DNA from: Paratinospora sagittata
Lineage: Eukaryota; Streptophyta; Magnoliopsida; Ranunculales; Menispermaceae
Direction: 5' to 3'
NCBI GenBank assembly: GCA_035771175.1
Contig: CM069590.1
Coordinates: 30,332,821-30,396,820, forward strand
DNA length: 64,000 nucleotides
Both the position numbers and the translations under genes were made by a program. Positions 1 through 11,249 of the stretch are shown here, piece by piece. Position 1 is the first letter of the stretch. Each line of letters starts with the position of its first letter. The notes under the pieces were generated by a model. It saw only the letters and a program-made list of their open reading frames with translations. It had not been told where the DNA came from and ran no database searches.

Positions 1-473
1 TAATGCATTAGTTTGATCTCTGGTGTGTAGGGTAACCCCTCGATCAATCTCAGCACTAAAACTCTGAAAATTTCAAAGTCTTCAAAATCACTTTCGATAT
101 AGTATTTTATTTTGAAAAAAATGTTTTCTGAAAGGTTTTAATCATAATTTTAATGAGTTTTCAATTATTTAAAAGTGTTTAATCTTATATCAAAGTGTTT
201 TGAGTCAATGAAATGGTTCTTTAGTGTCAAAATATTAATTTTTCAAAAATAAGGCTATCCACCAATTTGCACGTCTTAGCCTAAAATCTGATATTTCTAA
301 CGAGAAAAATGTGGGCACTTATGCTTGCTCGATTTTTCTATTCCTTCACTGTTTTGCCAGGTTATCTTAATTGAAATATTCTCTAGTAACACCTAGATGA
401 TTCCCATTGTCTCGCACGCCCAAAAAACTTTAGATTGAACAATGTTTTGAATTCAAATCATTTTGTAGTACTC

Positions 474-513
474 TTGCTCTTTAACCTTCAACTTCAAGTA
501 TTATAAAACACTC
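474..513. other. Segment missing from D-type monomers (reference copy)
   Basis: This 40-bp stretch in monomer 1 lies between two ACTC tetranucleotides, at 470-473 and 510-513. Eight monomers lack it: 16, 22, 24, 27, 28, 29, 30 and 38. It contains the only TATAAAA motif of monomer 1, at 502-508. The loss is explained by slippage or recombination between the flanking ACTC motifs, followed by spread of one deleted lineage. Confidence 0.85.
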
Positions 514-607
514 ATTCTCTGATTTTCAAAAATACAACACGCACGATATATGCAAGTTAGATTGAGCGTTTCGCAGTGTTTTTCAAGAGAAGAAAGTAAT
601 GATTCTT

Positions 608-625
608 GCCTTTGCAAAAAAAGGC
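608..625. other. Conserved perfect inverted repeat (representative copy)
   Basis: GCCTTT and AAAGGC form a 6-bp perfect stem around the loop GCAAAA at relative position 608 of the monomer. Nearly every monomer has it. Variants that keep the arms include GCCTTTACAAAAAAAGGC and loops with eight or nine A residues. Variants that weaken an arm include GCATTTGC (monomers 32, 35, 36, 46, 47, 49, 50, 52) and the AAAAGC ending in monomer 60. The role is unknown. It could be a recombination-prone hairpin or chance retention. Confidence 0.6.
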
Positions 626-866
626 TTCGAATTGAATCAAAATTGCAATCTGTCTTGATGTTCAGCTAGTTTCTTCATTTTATCCCTTGTGTGCTAAGAT
701 TTGCAGAGGCTATCCATTGTTTAAAACTCTAAGTATCAGAAGTGGTCTCGGTAAGATAACACATGAAAAAGGAACACATCACCTGTTTTGCATCAAGAAC
801 ACATCAAACAATAGCTTTCGAATTCTACAAAGATCAAGCTCGAAGAACGAAGACATGTCTCATGTC

Positions 867-1731
867 TAATGCATTAGTTTGATCTCTGGTGTGTAGGCTA
901 ACCCCACGATCAATCTCAGCACTAAAACTCTGAAAATTTCAAAGTCTTCAAAATCACTTTCGATATAGTATTTCGTTTTGAAAAAAATGTTTTCCGAAAG
1001 GTTTTAATCATAATTTTAATGAGTTTTGAATTATTTAAAAGTGTTTAATCTTATATCAAAGTGTTTTGAGTCAATGAAATGGTTCTTTAGTGTCAAAATA
1101 TTAATTTTTCAAAAATAAGGCTATCCAGCAATTTGCACGACTTACACTAAAATTTGATATTTCTAACAAGAAAAATGTGGGCACTTCTGCTTGCTCGATT
1201 TTTCTATTCCTTCACAGTTTTGCCAGGTTATCTTAATTGAAATATTCTCTAGTAACACCTAGATGATTCCCATTTTCTCGCACGCCCAAAAAACTTTAGA
1301 TTGAACAATGTTTTGAATTCAAATCATTTTGCAGTACTTTCGCTCTTTAACCTTCAACTTCAAATTTTATAAACCACTCATTCTCTGATTTTCAAAAATT
1401 CAACACGCACGATATTTGCAAGTTAGATTGAGCTTTTTGAAGAGTTTTTCAAGAGAAGAAAGTAATGATTCTTGCCTTTGCAAAAAAAGGCTTCGAATTG
1501 AATCAAAATTGCAATCTGTCTTGATGTTCAGCTAGTTCTTCATTTTATCCCTTGTGTGCTAAGATTTGCAGAGGCTATCCATTGTTTAAAACTCTAAGTA
1601 TATGAAGTGGTCTCGGTAAGATAACACATCAAAAAGGAACACATCACCTGTTTTGCATCAAGAACACATCAAACAACAACTTTCGAATTCTACAAAGATC
1701 AAGCTCGAAGAACGAAGACATATCTCATGTT
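867..1731 (+). repeat. Monomer 2 (865 bp), A-type
   Basis: It carries the A-type markers TTACACTAAAATTTG, TTTTCTCGC, TTTCGCTC, AAATTCAACAC and CTTTTTGAAG with a CAACAAC tail. The start reads GGCTAACCCCA. It is followed by a B-type monomer, an A-B order that recurs at 3464, 8655, 48953 and 51543. Confidence 0.95.
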
Positions 1732-2596
1732 TAACGCATTAGTTTGATCTCTGGTGTGTAGGGTAACCCCTCGATCAATCTTAGCACTAAAACTCTGAAA
1801 ATTGCAAAGTCTTCAAAATCACTTTCGATATAGTATTTCATTTTGACAAAAATGTTTTCCGAATGGTTTTAATCATAATTTTAATGAGTTTTGAATTATT
1901 TAAAAGTGTTTATTCTTGTATCAAAGTGTTTTGAGTCAATGAAATGGTTCTTTAGTGTCAAAATATTAATTTTTCAAAAATAAGGCTATCCAGCAATTGG
2001 CACGTCTTAGACTAAAATTTAATATTTCTAACGAGAAAAATGTGGGTACTTCTGCTTGCTCGATTTTTCTATTCCTTCACAGTTTTGCAAGGTTATCTTA
2101 ATTGAAATATTCTCTAGTAACACCTAGATGATTCCCATTATCTCGCACGCCCAAAAAACTTTAGATTGAACAATGTTTTGAATTCAAATCATTTTGTATT
2201 ACTCTGGCTCTTTAACCTTCAACTTCAAATTTTATAAAACACTCATTCTCTGATTTTCAAAAATACAACACGCATGATATTTGCAAGTTAGATTGAGCTT
2301 TTCGAAGTGTTTTTCAAGAGAAGAAAGGAATGATTCTTGCCTTTGCAAAAAAAGGCTTCGAATTGAATCAAAATTGCAATCTGTCTTGATGTTCAGCTAG
2401 TTCTTCATTTTATCCCTTGTGTGCTAAGATTTGCAGAGGCTATCCATTGTTTAAAACTCTAAGTATATGAAGTGGTCTCGGTAAGATAACACATCAAAAA
2501 GGAACACATCACTTGTTTTGCGTCAAGAACACATCAAACAATAGCTTTCGAATTCTACAATGGTCAAGCTCGAAGAACGAAGGCATATCTCATGTC
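1732..2596 (+). repeat. Monomer 3 (865 bp), B-type
   Basis: It begins TAACGCATTA and carries GACAAAAATG, CCGAATGG, TTCTTGTATC, CAATTGGCAC, GGGTACTTC, TTGCAAGG, CATTATCTCG and AATGGTC. These markers tie it to monomers 6, 12, 54, 59 and 62. CGCATGATATT is a CpG-to-TpG change private to this copy. Confidence 0.95.
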
Positions 2597-3463
2597 TAAT
2601 GCATTAGTTTGATCTCTGGTGTGTAGGGTAACCCCTCGATCAATCTCAGCACTAAAACTCTGAAAATTGCAATGTCTTGAAAATCACTTTCGATATAGTA
2701 TTTCATTTTGAAAAAAAATGTTTTCTGAAAGGTTTTAATCATAATTTTAATGAGTTTTGAAATATGTAAATGTGTTTAATCTTATATCAAAGTGTTTTGA
2801 GTCAATGAAATGGTTCTTTAGTGTCAAAATATTAATTTTTCAAAAATAAGGCTATCCAGCAATTTGCACGTCTTACACTAAAATTTGATATTTCTAACAA
2901 GAAAAATGTGGGCACTTCTGCTTGCTTGATTTTTCTATTCCTTCACAGTTTTGCCAGGTTATCTTAATTGAAATATTCTCTAGTAACACCTAGATGATTC
3001 CCATTTTCTCGCACGCCCAAAAAACTTTAGATTGAACAATGTTTTGAATTCAAATCATTTTGTAGTACTTTCGCTTTTTAACCTTCAACTTCAAATTTTA
3101 TAAACCACTCATTCTCTGATTTTCAAAAATTCAACACGCACGATATTTGCAAGTTAGATTGAGCTTTTTGAAGAGTTTTTCAAGAGAAGAAAGTAATGAT
3201 TCTTGCCTTTGCAAAAAAAGGCTTCGAATTGAATCAAAATTGCAATCTGCCCTGATGTTCAGCTAGGTTCTTCATTTTATCCCTTGTGTGCTAAGATTTG
3301 CAGAGGCTATCCATTGTTTAAAACTCTAAGTAACAGAAGTGGTCTCGGTAAGATAACACATGAAAAAGGAACACATCACCTGTTTTGCATCAAGAACACA
3401 TCAAACAATAGCTTTCGAATTCTACAAAGATCAAGCTCGAAGAACGAAGACATATCTCATGTC
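2597..3463 (+). repeat. Monomer 4 (867 bp), mosaic with A-type 3' half
   Basis: The first part has GCAATGTCTTG and GAAATATGTAAATG, shared with monomer 9. The second half has A-type TTTCGCTTTTT and CTGCCCTG. The tail reads TAACAGAAG, so a 60-codon frame is open at 3284-3466. The same tail occurs in monomer 10. Confidence 0.95.
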
Positions 3464-4328
3464 TAATGCATTAGTTTGATCTCTGGTGTGTAGCGTAACC
3501 CCTCGATCAATCTCAGCACTAAAACTCTGAAAATTGCAAAGTTTTCAAAATCACTTTCGATATAGTATTCCTTTTTGAAAAAAATGTTTTCCGAAAGGTT
3601 TTAATCATAATTTTAATGAGTTTTGAATTATTTAAAAGTGTTTAATCTTATATCAAAGTGTTTTGAGTTAATGAAATGGTTCTTTAGTGTCAAAATATTA
3701 ATTTTTCAAAAATAAGGCTATCCAGCAATTTCCACGTCTTACACTAAAATTTGATATTTCTAACGAGAAAAATGTGGGCACTTCTGCTTGCTCGATTTTT
3801 CTATTCCTTCACAGTTTTGCCAGGTTATCTTAATTGAAATATTCTCTAGTAACACCTAGATGATTCCCATTTTCTCGCACGCCCAAAAAACTTTAGATTG
3901 AACAATGTTTTGGATTCAAATCATTTTGTAGTACTTTCGCTCTTTAACCTTCAACTTCAAATTTTATAATCCACTCATTCTCTGATTTTCAAAAATTCAA
4001 CACGCACGATATTTGCAAGTTAGATTGAGCTTTTTGAAGAGTTTTTCAAGAGAAGAAAGTAATGATTCTTGCCTTTGAAAAAAAGGCTTCGAATTGAATC
4101 AAAATTGCAATCTGCCTTGATGTTCAGCTAGGTTCTTCATTTTATCCCTTGTGTGCTAAGATTTGCAGAGGCTATCCCTTGTTTAAAACTCTAAGTATAT
4201 GAAGTGGTCTCGGTAAGATAACACATCAAAAAGGAACACATCACCTGTTTTGCATCAAGAACACATCAAACACCAACTTTCGAATTCTACAAAGATCAAG
4301 CTCGAAGAACGAAGACATATCTCATGTT
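3464..4328 (+). repeat. Monomer 5 (865 bp), A-type
   Basis: It has GTAGCGTAAC, CAATTTCCAC, ATAATCCACTC and CAAACACCAAC. Monomer 11 shares all of these 5191 bp downstream. The internal hairpin is shortened to GCCTTTGAAAAAAAGGC, again as in monomer 11. Confidence 0.95.
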
Positions 4329-5192
4329 TAACGCATTAGTTTGATCTCTGGTGTGTAGGGTAACCCCTCGATCAATCTTAGCACTAAAACTCTGAAAATT
4401 GCAAAGTCTTCAAAATCACTTTCGATATAGTATTTCATTTTGACAAAAATGTTTTCCGAATGGTTTTAATCATAATTTTAATGAGTTTTGAATTATTTAA
4501 AAGTGTTTATTCTTGTATCAAAGTGTTTTGAGTCAATGAAATGGTTCTTTAGTGTCAAAATATTAATTTTTCAAAAATAAGGCTATCCAGCAATTGGCAC
4601 GTCTTAGACTAAAATTTAATATTTCTAACGAGAAAAATGTGGGTACTTCTGCTTGCTCGATTTTTCTATTCCTTCACAGTTTTGCAAGGTTATCTTAATT
4701 GAAATATTCTCTAGTAACACCTAGATGATTCCATTATCTCGCACGCCCAAAAAACTTTAGATTGAACAATGTTTTGAATTCAAATCATTTTGTAGTACTC
4801 TGGCTCTTTAACCTTCAACTTCAAATTTTATAACACACTCATTCTCTGATTTTCAAAAATACAACACGCACGATATTTGCAAGTTAGATTGAGCTTTTCG
4901 AAGAGTTTTTCAAAAGAAGAAAGTAATGATTCTTGCCTTTGCAAAAAAAGGCTTCGAATTGAATCAAAATTGCAATCTGTCTTGATGTTCAGCTAGTTCT
5001 TCATTTTATCCCTTGTGTGCTAAGATTTGCAGAGGCTATCCATTGTTTAAAACTCTAAGTATATGAAGTGGTCTCGGTAAGATAACACATCAAAAAGGAA
5101 CACATCACCTGTTTTGCGTCAAGAACACATCAAACAATAGCTTTCGAGTTCTACAATGGTCAAGCTCGAAGAACGAAGACATATCTCATGTC
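4329..5192 (+). repeat. Monomer 6 (864 bp), B-type
   Basis: It is a near copy of monomer 12. A single C is lost in GATGATTCCATTATC, which accounts for the 864-bp length. It shares CAAAAGAAG with monomer 12. Private changes include ATAACACACTC and GAGTTCTACAATGG. Confidence 0.95.
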
Positions 5193-6057
5193 TAATGCAT
5201 TAGTTTGATCTCTGGTGTGTAGGGTAACCCCTCGATCAATCTCAGCACTAAAACTCTGAAAATTGCAAAGTCTTCAAAATCACTTTCGATATAGTATTTC
5301 ATTTTGAAAAAAATGTTTTCTGAAAGGTTTTAATCATAATTTTAATGAGTTTTGAAATATTTAAAAGTGTTTAATCTTATATCAAAGTGTTTTGAGTCAA
5401 TGAAATGGTTCTTTAGTGTCAAAATATTAATGTTTCAAAAATAAGGCTATCCAGCAATTGGCACGTCTTAGACTAAAATCTGATATTTCTAACGAGAAAA
5501 ATGTGGGCACTTCTGCTTGCACGATTTTTCTATTCCTTCACAGTTTTGCCAGGTTATCTTAATTGAAATATTCTATAGTAACACCTAGATGATTCCCATT
5601 GTCTCGCACGCCCAAAAAACTTTAGATTGAACAATGTTTTGAATTCAAATCATTTTGTAGTACTCTTGCTCTTTAACCTTCAACTTCAAATTTTATAAAA
5701 CACTTATTCTCTGATTTTCAAAAATACAACACGCACGATATTTGCAAGTTAGATTGAGCTTTTCGAAGAGTTTTTCAAGAGAAGAAAGTAATGATTCTTG
5801 CCTTTGCAAAAAAAGGCTTCGAATTGAATCAAAATTGCAATCTGTCTTGATGTTCAGCTAGTTCTTCATTTAATCCCTTGTGTGCTAAGATTTGCAGAGG
5901 CTATCCATTGTTTAAAACTCTAAGTATCAGAAGTGGTCTCGGTAAGATAACACATGAAAAAGGAACACATCACCTGTTTTGCATCCAGAACACATCAAAC
6001 AATAGCTTTCGAATTCTACAAAGATCAAGCTCGAAGAACGAAGACATATCTGATGTC
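5193..6057 (+). repeat. Monomer 7 (865 bp)
   Basis: It has AATGTTTCAAAAATAAGG, CAATTGGCAC, TTCTATAGTAAC and CATTTAATCCC. Monomers 56 and 63 share most of these about 42-48 kb away. The TATCAG tail keeps a 60-codon TTG frame open at 5878-6060. GCATCCAGAAC is private. Confidence 0.95.
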
Positions 6058-6922
6058 TAATGCATTAGTTTGATCTCTGGTGTGTAGGGTAACCCCTCGA
6101 TCAATCTCAGCACTAAAACTCTGAAAATTGCAAAGTCTTCAAAATCACTTTCGATATAGTATTTCGTTTTAAAAAAAATGTTTTCCGAAAGGTTTTAATC
6201 ATAATTTAAATGAGTTTTGAATTATTTAAAAGTGTTTAATCTTATATCAAAGTGTTTTGAGTCAATGAAATGGTTCTTTAGTGTCAAAATATTAATTTTT
6301 CAAAAATAAGGCTATCCAGCAATTTGCACGTCTTACACTAAAATTTGATATTTCTAACAAGAAAAATGTGGGCACTTCTGCTTGCTCGATTTTTCTATTC
6401 CTTCACAGTTTTGCCAGGTTATCTTAATTGAAATATTCTCTAGTAACACCTAGATGATTCCCATTATCTCGCACGCCCAAAAAACTTTAGATTGAACAAT
6501 GTTTTGAATTCAAATCATTTTGTAGTACTCTGGCTCTTTAACCTTCAACTTCAAATTTTATAAAACACTCATTCTCTGATTTTCAAAAATACAACACGCA
6601 CGATATTTGTAAGTTAGATTGAGCTTTTCGAAGAGTTTTTCAAGAGAAGAAAGTAATGATTCTTGCCTTTGCAAAAAAAGGCTTCGAATTGAATCAAAAT
6701 TGCAATCTGTCTTGATGTTCAGCTAGTTCTTCATTTTATCCCTTGTGTGCTAAGATTTGCAGAGGCTATCCATTGTTTAAAACTCTAAGTATATGAAGTG
6801 GTCTCGGTAAGATAACACATCAAAAAGGAACACATCACCTGTTTTGCGTCAAGAACACATCAAACAATAGCTTTCGAATTCTACAATGGTCAAGCTCGAA
6901 GAACGAAGACATATCTCATGTC
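6058..6922 (+). repeat. Monomer 8 (865 bp), chimera of A-like 5' and B-like 3' parts
   Basis: The 5' half has ATAATTTAAATGAG and ACACTAAAATTTG with AACAAG. From CATTATCTCG onward it matches B-type, including CTCTGGCTC, GCGTC and AATGGTC. The switch lies roughly between 6360 and 6470 and looks like a crossover or conversion junction. Confidence 0.93.
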
Positions 6923-7788
6923 TAATGCATTAGTTTGATCTCTGGTGTGTAGGGTAACCCCTCGATCAATCTCAGCACTAAAACTCTGAAAATTGCAATG
7001 TCTTCAAAATCACTTTCGATATAGTATTTAATTTTGAAAAAAATGTTTTCTGAAAGGTTTTAATCATAATTTTAATGAGTTTTGAAATATGTAAATGTGT
7101 TTAATCTTATATCAAAGTGTTTTGAGTCAATGAAATGGTTCTTTAGTGTCAAAATATTAATTTTTCAAAAATAAGGCTATCCAGCAATTTGCACGTCTTA
7201 CACTAAAATTTGATATTTCTAACAAGAAAAATGTGGGCACTTCTGCTTGCTTGATTTTTCTATTCCTTCACAGTTTTGCCAGGTTATCTTAATTGAAATA
7301 TTCTCTAGTAACACCTAGATGATTCCCATTTTCTCGCACGCCCAAAAAACTTTAGATTGAACAATGTTTTGAATTCAAATCATTTTGTAGTACTTTCGCT
7401 TTTTAACCTTCAACTTCAAATTTTATAAACCACTCATTCTCTGATTTTCAAAAATTCAACACGCACGATATTTGCAAGTTAGATTGAGCTTTTTGAAGAG
7501 TTTTTCAAGAGAAGAAAGTAATGATTCTTGCCTTTGCAAAAAAAGGCTTCGAATTGAATCAAAATTGCAATCTGCCCTGATGTTCAGCTAGGTTCTTCAT
7601 TTTATCCCTTGTGTGCTAAGATTTGCAGAGGCTATCCATTGTTTAAAACTCTAAGTATCAGAAGTGGTCTCGGTAAGATAACACATGAAAAAGGAACACA
7701 TCACCTGTTTTGCATCAAGAACACATCAAACAATAGCTTTCGAATTCTACAAAGATCAAGCTCGAAGAACGAAGACATATCTCATGTC
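6923..7788 (+). repeat. Monomer 9 (866 bp), same lineage as monomer 4
   Basis: It shares GCAATGTCTT, GAAATATGTAAATG, GCTTGATTTTTC and CTGCCCTG with monomer 4. The tail differs: TATCAG here, TAACAG there. The 60-codon frame is open at 7609-7791. Confidence 0.95.
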
Positions 7789-8654
7789 TAATGCATTAGT
7801 TTGATCTCTGGTGTGTAGGGTAACCCCTCGATCAATCTCAGCACTAAAACTCTGAAAATTGCAAAGTCGTCAAAATCACTTTCGATATAGTATTTCGTTT
7901 TGAAAAAAATGTTTTCCGAAAGGTTTTAATCATAATTTAAATGAGTTTTGAATTATTTAAAAGTGTTTAATCTTATATCAAAGTGTTTTGAGGTAATGAA
8001 ATGGTTCTTTAGTGTCAAAATATTAATTTTTCAAAAATAAGGCTATCCAGCAATTTGCACGTCTTACACTAAAATTTGATATTTCTAACAAGAAAAATGT
8101 GGGCACTTCTGCTTGCTTGATTTTTCTATTCCTTCACAGTTTTGCCAGGTTATCTTAATTGAAATATTCTCTAGTAACACCTAGATGATTCCCATTTTCT
8201 CGCACGCCCAAAAAACTTTAGATTGAACAATGTTTTGAATTCAAATCATTTTGTAGTACTTTCGCTTTTTAACCTTCAACTTCAAATTTTATAAACCACT
8301 CATTCTCTGATTTTCAAAAATTCAACACGCACGATATTTGCAAGTTAGATTGAGCTTTTTGAAGAGTTTTTCAAGAGAAGAAAGTAATGATTCTTGCCTT
8401 TGCAAAAAAAGGCTTCGAATTGAATCAAAATTGCAATCTGTCCTAATGTTCAGCTAGGTTCTTCATTTTATCCCTTGTGTGCTAAGATTTGCAGAGGCTA
8501 TCCATTGTTTAAAACTCTAAGTAACAGAAGTGGTCTCGGTAAGATAACACATGAAAAAGGAACACATCACCTGTTTTGCATCAAGAACACATCAAACAAT
8601 AGCTTTCGAATTCTACAAAGATCAAGCTCGAAGAACGAAGACATATCTCATGTC
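7789..8654 (+). repeat. Monomer 10 (866 bp), mosaic
   Basis: The 5' part has AAGTCGTC and ATTTAAATGAG, as in monomer 14. The remainder follows monomers 4 and 9, and the TAACAGAAG tail matches monomer 4. GAGGTAATG and CTGTCCTAATG are private. A 60-codon frame is open at 8475-8657. Confidence 0.95.
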
Positions 8655-9519
8655 TAATGCATTAGTTTGATCTCTGGTGTGTAGCGTAACCCCTCGATCA
8701 ATCTCAGCACTAAAACTCTGAAAATTGCAAAGTCTTCAAAATCACTTTCGATATAGTATTCCGTTTTGAAAAAAATGTTTTCCGAAAGGTTTTAACCATA
8801 ATTTTAATGAGTTTTGAATTATTCAAAAGTGTTTAATCTTATATCAAAGTGTTTTGAGTCAATGAAATGGTTCTTTAGTGTCTAAATATTAATTTTTCAA
8901 AAATAAGGCTATCCAGCAATTTCCACGTCTTACACTAAAATTTGATATTTCTAACGAGAAAAATGTGGGCACTTCTGCTTGCTCGATTTTTCTATTCCTT
9001 CACAGTTTTGCCAGGTTATCTTAATTGAAATATTCTCTAGTAACACCTAGATGATTCCCATTTTCTCGCACGCCCAAAAAACTTTAGATTGAACAATGTT
9101 TTGAATTCAAATCATTTTGTAGTACTTTCGCTCTTTAACCTTCAACTTCAAATTTTATAATCCACTCATTCTCTGATTTTCAAAAATTCAACACGCACGA
9201 TATTTGCAAGTTAGATTGAGCTTTTTGAAGAGTTTTTCAAGAGAAGAAAGTAATGATTCTTGCCTTTGAAAAAAAGGCTTCGAATTGAATCAAAATTGCA
9301 ATCTGCCTTGATGTTCAGCTAGGTTCTTCATTTTATCCCTCGTGTGCTAAGATTTGCAGAGGCTATCCCTTGTTTAAAACTCTAAGTATATGAAGTGGTC
9401 TCGGTAAGATAACACATCAAAAAGGAACACATCACCTGTTTTGCATCAAGAACACATCAAACACCAACTTTCGAATTCTACAAAGATCAAGCTCGAAGAA
9501 CGAAGACATATCTCATGTT
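8655..9519 (+). repeat. Monomer 11 (865 bp), A-type
   Basis: It is a near copy of monomer 5, sharing GTAGCGTAAC, CAATTTCCAC, ATAATCCACTC, the shortened hairpin and CAAACACCAAC. Private changes include TTAACCATAATT, GTCTAAATATT and CCCTCGTGTG. Confidence 0.95.
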
Positions 9520-10384
9520 TAACGCATTAGTTTGATCTCTGGTGTGTAGGGTAACCCCTCGATCAATCTTAGCACTAAAACTCTGAAAATTGCAAAGTCT
9601 TCAAAATCACTTTCGATATAGTATTTCATTTTGACAAAAATGTTTTCCGAATGGTTTTAATCATAATTTTAATGAGTTTTGAATTATTTAAAAGTGTTTA
9701 TTCTTGTATCAAAGTGTTTTGAGTCAATGAAATGGTTCTTTAGTGTCAAAATATTAATTTTTCAAAAATAAGGCTATCCAGCAATTGGCACGTCTTAGAC
9801 TAAAATTTAATATTTCTAACGAGAAAAATGTGGGTACTTCTGCTTGCTCGATTTTTCTATTCCTTCACAGTTTTGCAAGGTTATCTTAATTGAAATATTC
9901 TCTAGTAACACCTAGATGATTCCCATTATCTCGCACGCCCAAAAAACTTTAGATTGAACAATGTTTTGAATTCAAATCATTTTGTAGTACTCTGGCTCTT
10001 TAACCTTCAACTTCAAATTTTATAAAACACTCATTCTCTGATTTTCAAAAATACAACACGCACGATATTTGCAAGTTAGATTGAGCTTTTCGAAGAGTTT
10101 TTCAAAAGAAGAAAGTAATGATTCATGCCTTTGCAAAAAAAGGCTTCGAATTGAATCAAAATTGCAATCTGTCTTGATGTTCAGCTAGTTCTTCATTTTA
10201 TCCCTTGTGTGCTAAGATTTGCAGAGGCTATCCATTGTTTAAAACTCTAAGTATATGAAGTGGTCTCGGTAAGATAACACAACAAAAAGGAACACATCAC
10301 CTGTTTTGCGTCAAGAACACATCAAACAATAGCTTTCGAATTCTACAATGGTCAAGCTCGAAGAACGAAGACATATCTCATGTC
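9520..10384 (+). repeat. Monomer 12 (865 bp), B-type
   Basis: It is a near copy of monomer 6, with the full CCCATTATCTCG. GATTCATGCC and AACACAACAAAAAGG are private. The tail AATGGTC is shared across the B-type lineage. Confidence 0.95.
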
Positions 10385-11249
10385 TAATGCATTAGTTTGA
10401 TCTCTGGTGTGTAGGGTAACCCCTCGATCAATCTCAGCACTAAAACTCTGAAAATTGCAAAGTCTTCAAAATCACTTTCGATATAGTATTTCATTTTGAA
10501 AAAAATGTTTTCTGAAAGGTTTTAATCATAATTTTAATGAGTTTTGAAATATTTAAAAGTGTTTAATCTTATATCAAAGTGTTTTGAGTCAATGAAATGG
10601 TTCTTTAGTGTCAAAATATTAATGTTTCAAAAATAAGGCTATCCACCAATTTGCACGTCTTAGACTAAAATCTGATATTTCTAACGAGAAAAATGTGGGC
10701 ACTTCTGCTTGCTCGATTTTTCTATTCCTTCACAGTTTTGCCAGGTTATATTAATTGAAACATTCTCGAGTAACACCTAGAAGATTCCCATTGTCTCGCA
10801 CGCCCAAAAAACTTTAGATTGAACAATGTTTTGAATTCAAATCATTTTGTAGTACTCTTGCTCTTTAACCTTCAACTTCAAATTTTATAAAACACTCATT
10901 TTCTGATTTTCAAAAATACAACACGCACGATATTTGCAAGTTAGATTGAGCTTTTCGAAGAGTTTTTCAAGAGAAGAAAGTAATGATTCTTGCCTTTGCA
11001 AAAAAAGGCTTCGAATTGAATCAAAATTGCAATCTGTCTTGATGTTCAGCTAGTTCTTCATTTAATCCCTTGTGTGCTAAGATTTGCAGAGGCTATCCGT
11101 TGTTTAAAACTCTAAGTATCAGAAGTGGTCTCGGTAAGATAACACATGAAAAAGGAACACATCACCTGTTTTGCATCAAGAACACATCAAACAATAGCTT
11201 TCGAATTCTACAAAGATCAAGCTCGAAGAACGAAGACATATCTCATGTC
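10385..11249 (+). repeat. Monomer 13 (865 bp), chimera of monomer-7 type and monomer-14 type
   Basis: The 5' third has AATGTTTCAAAAATAAGG, as in monomer 7. It then changes to CCACCAATTTGC and GAAACATTCTCGAG, which are otherwise seen only in monomer 14. CATTTAATCCC and the TATCAG tail follow, with a 60-codon frame open at 11070-11252. Confidence 0.95.

Larger units (their letters stand above)
1..866 (+). repeat. Monomer 1 (866 bp)
   Basis: This is the reference for relative positions used elsewhere. It has the long form AGTTTCTTC and the TATCAG tail that leaves a 60-codon TTG-initiated frame open at 687-869. Private changes include TTAGCCTAAAATC, GCGTTTCGCAG and CTTCACTG. A hand count gives 282 G+C. 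EcoRI motifs GAATTC lie at 449 and 820. Confidence 0.95.
3464..11249 (+). repeat. Higher-order repeat: trimer block repeated at 5191-bp spacing
   Basis: Monomers 5-6-7 (3464-6057) correspond in order to monomers 11-12-13 (8655-11249), an offset of about six monomers. Shared markers include ATAATCCACTC, the shortened hairpin and CAAACACCAAC in the first unit, CAAAAGAAG in the second, and AATGTTTC plus CATTTAATCCC in the third. The intervening monomers 8-10 are mosaics, so the six-unit pattern is seen only about 1.5 times. Confidence 0.85.

Noticed and set aside
114..128. GAAAA/TTTTC inverted repeat as a terminator-like hairpin
   Set aside because: The stem is only five A:T-rich pairs in AT-rich DNA and is expected by chance. 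It is lost in the GACAAAAATG and AAATTATTTT lineages.
687..869. 60-codon open frame as a real gene (also at 3284, 5878, 7609, 8475, 11070, 39266, 41864, 42729, 44460, 59993, and a 64-codon form at 47915)
   Set aside because: It begins with TTG rather than ATG, has no recognisable domain, lies within satellite DNA, and is interrupted by an in-frame TGA or altered by a deletion in the other 62 complete monomers.
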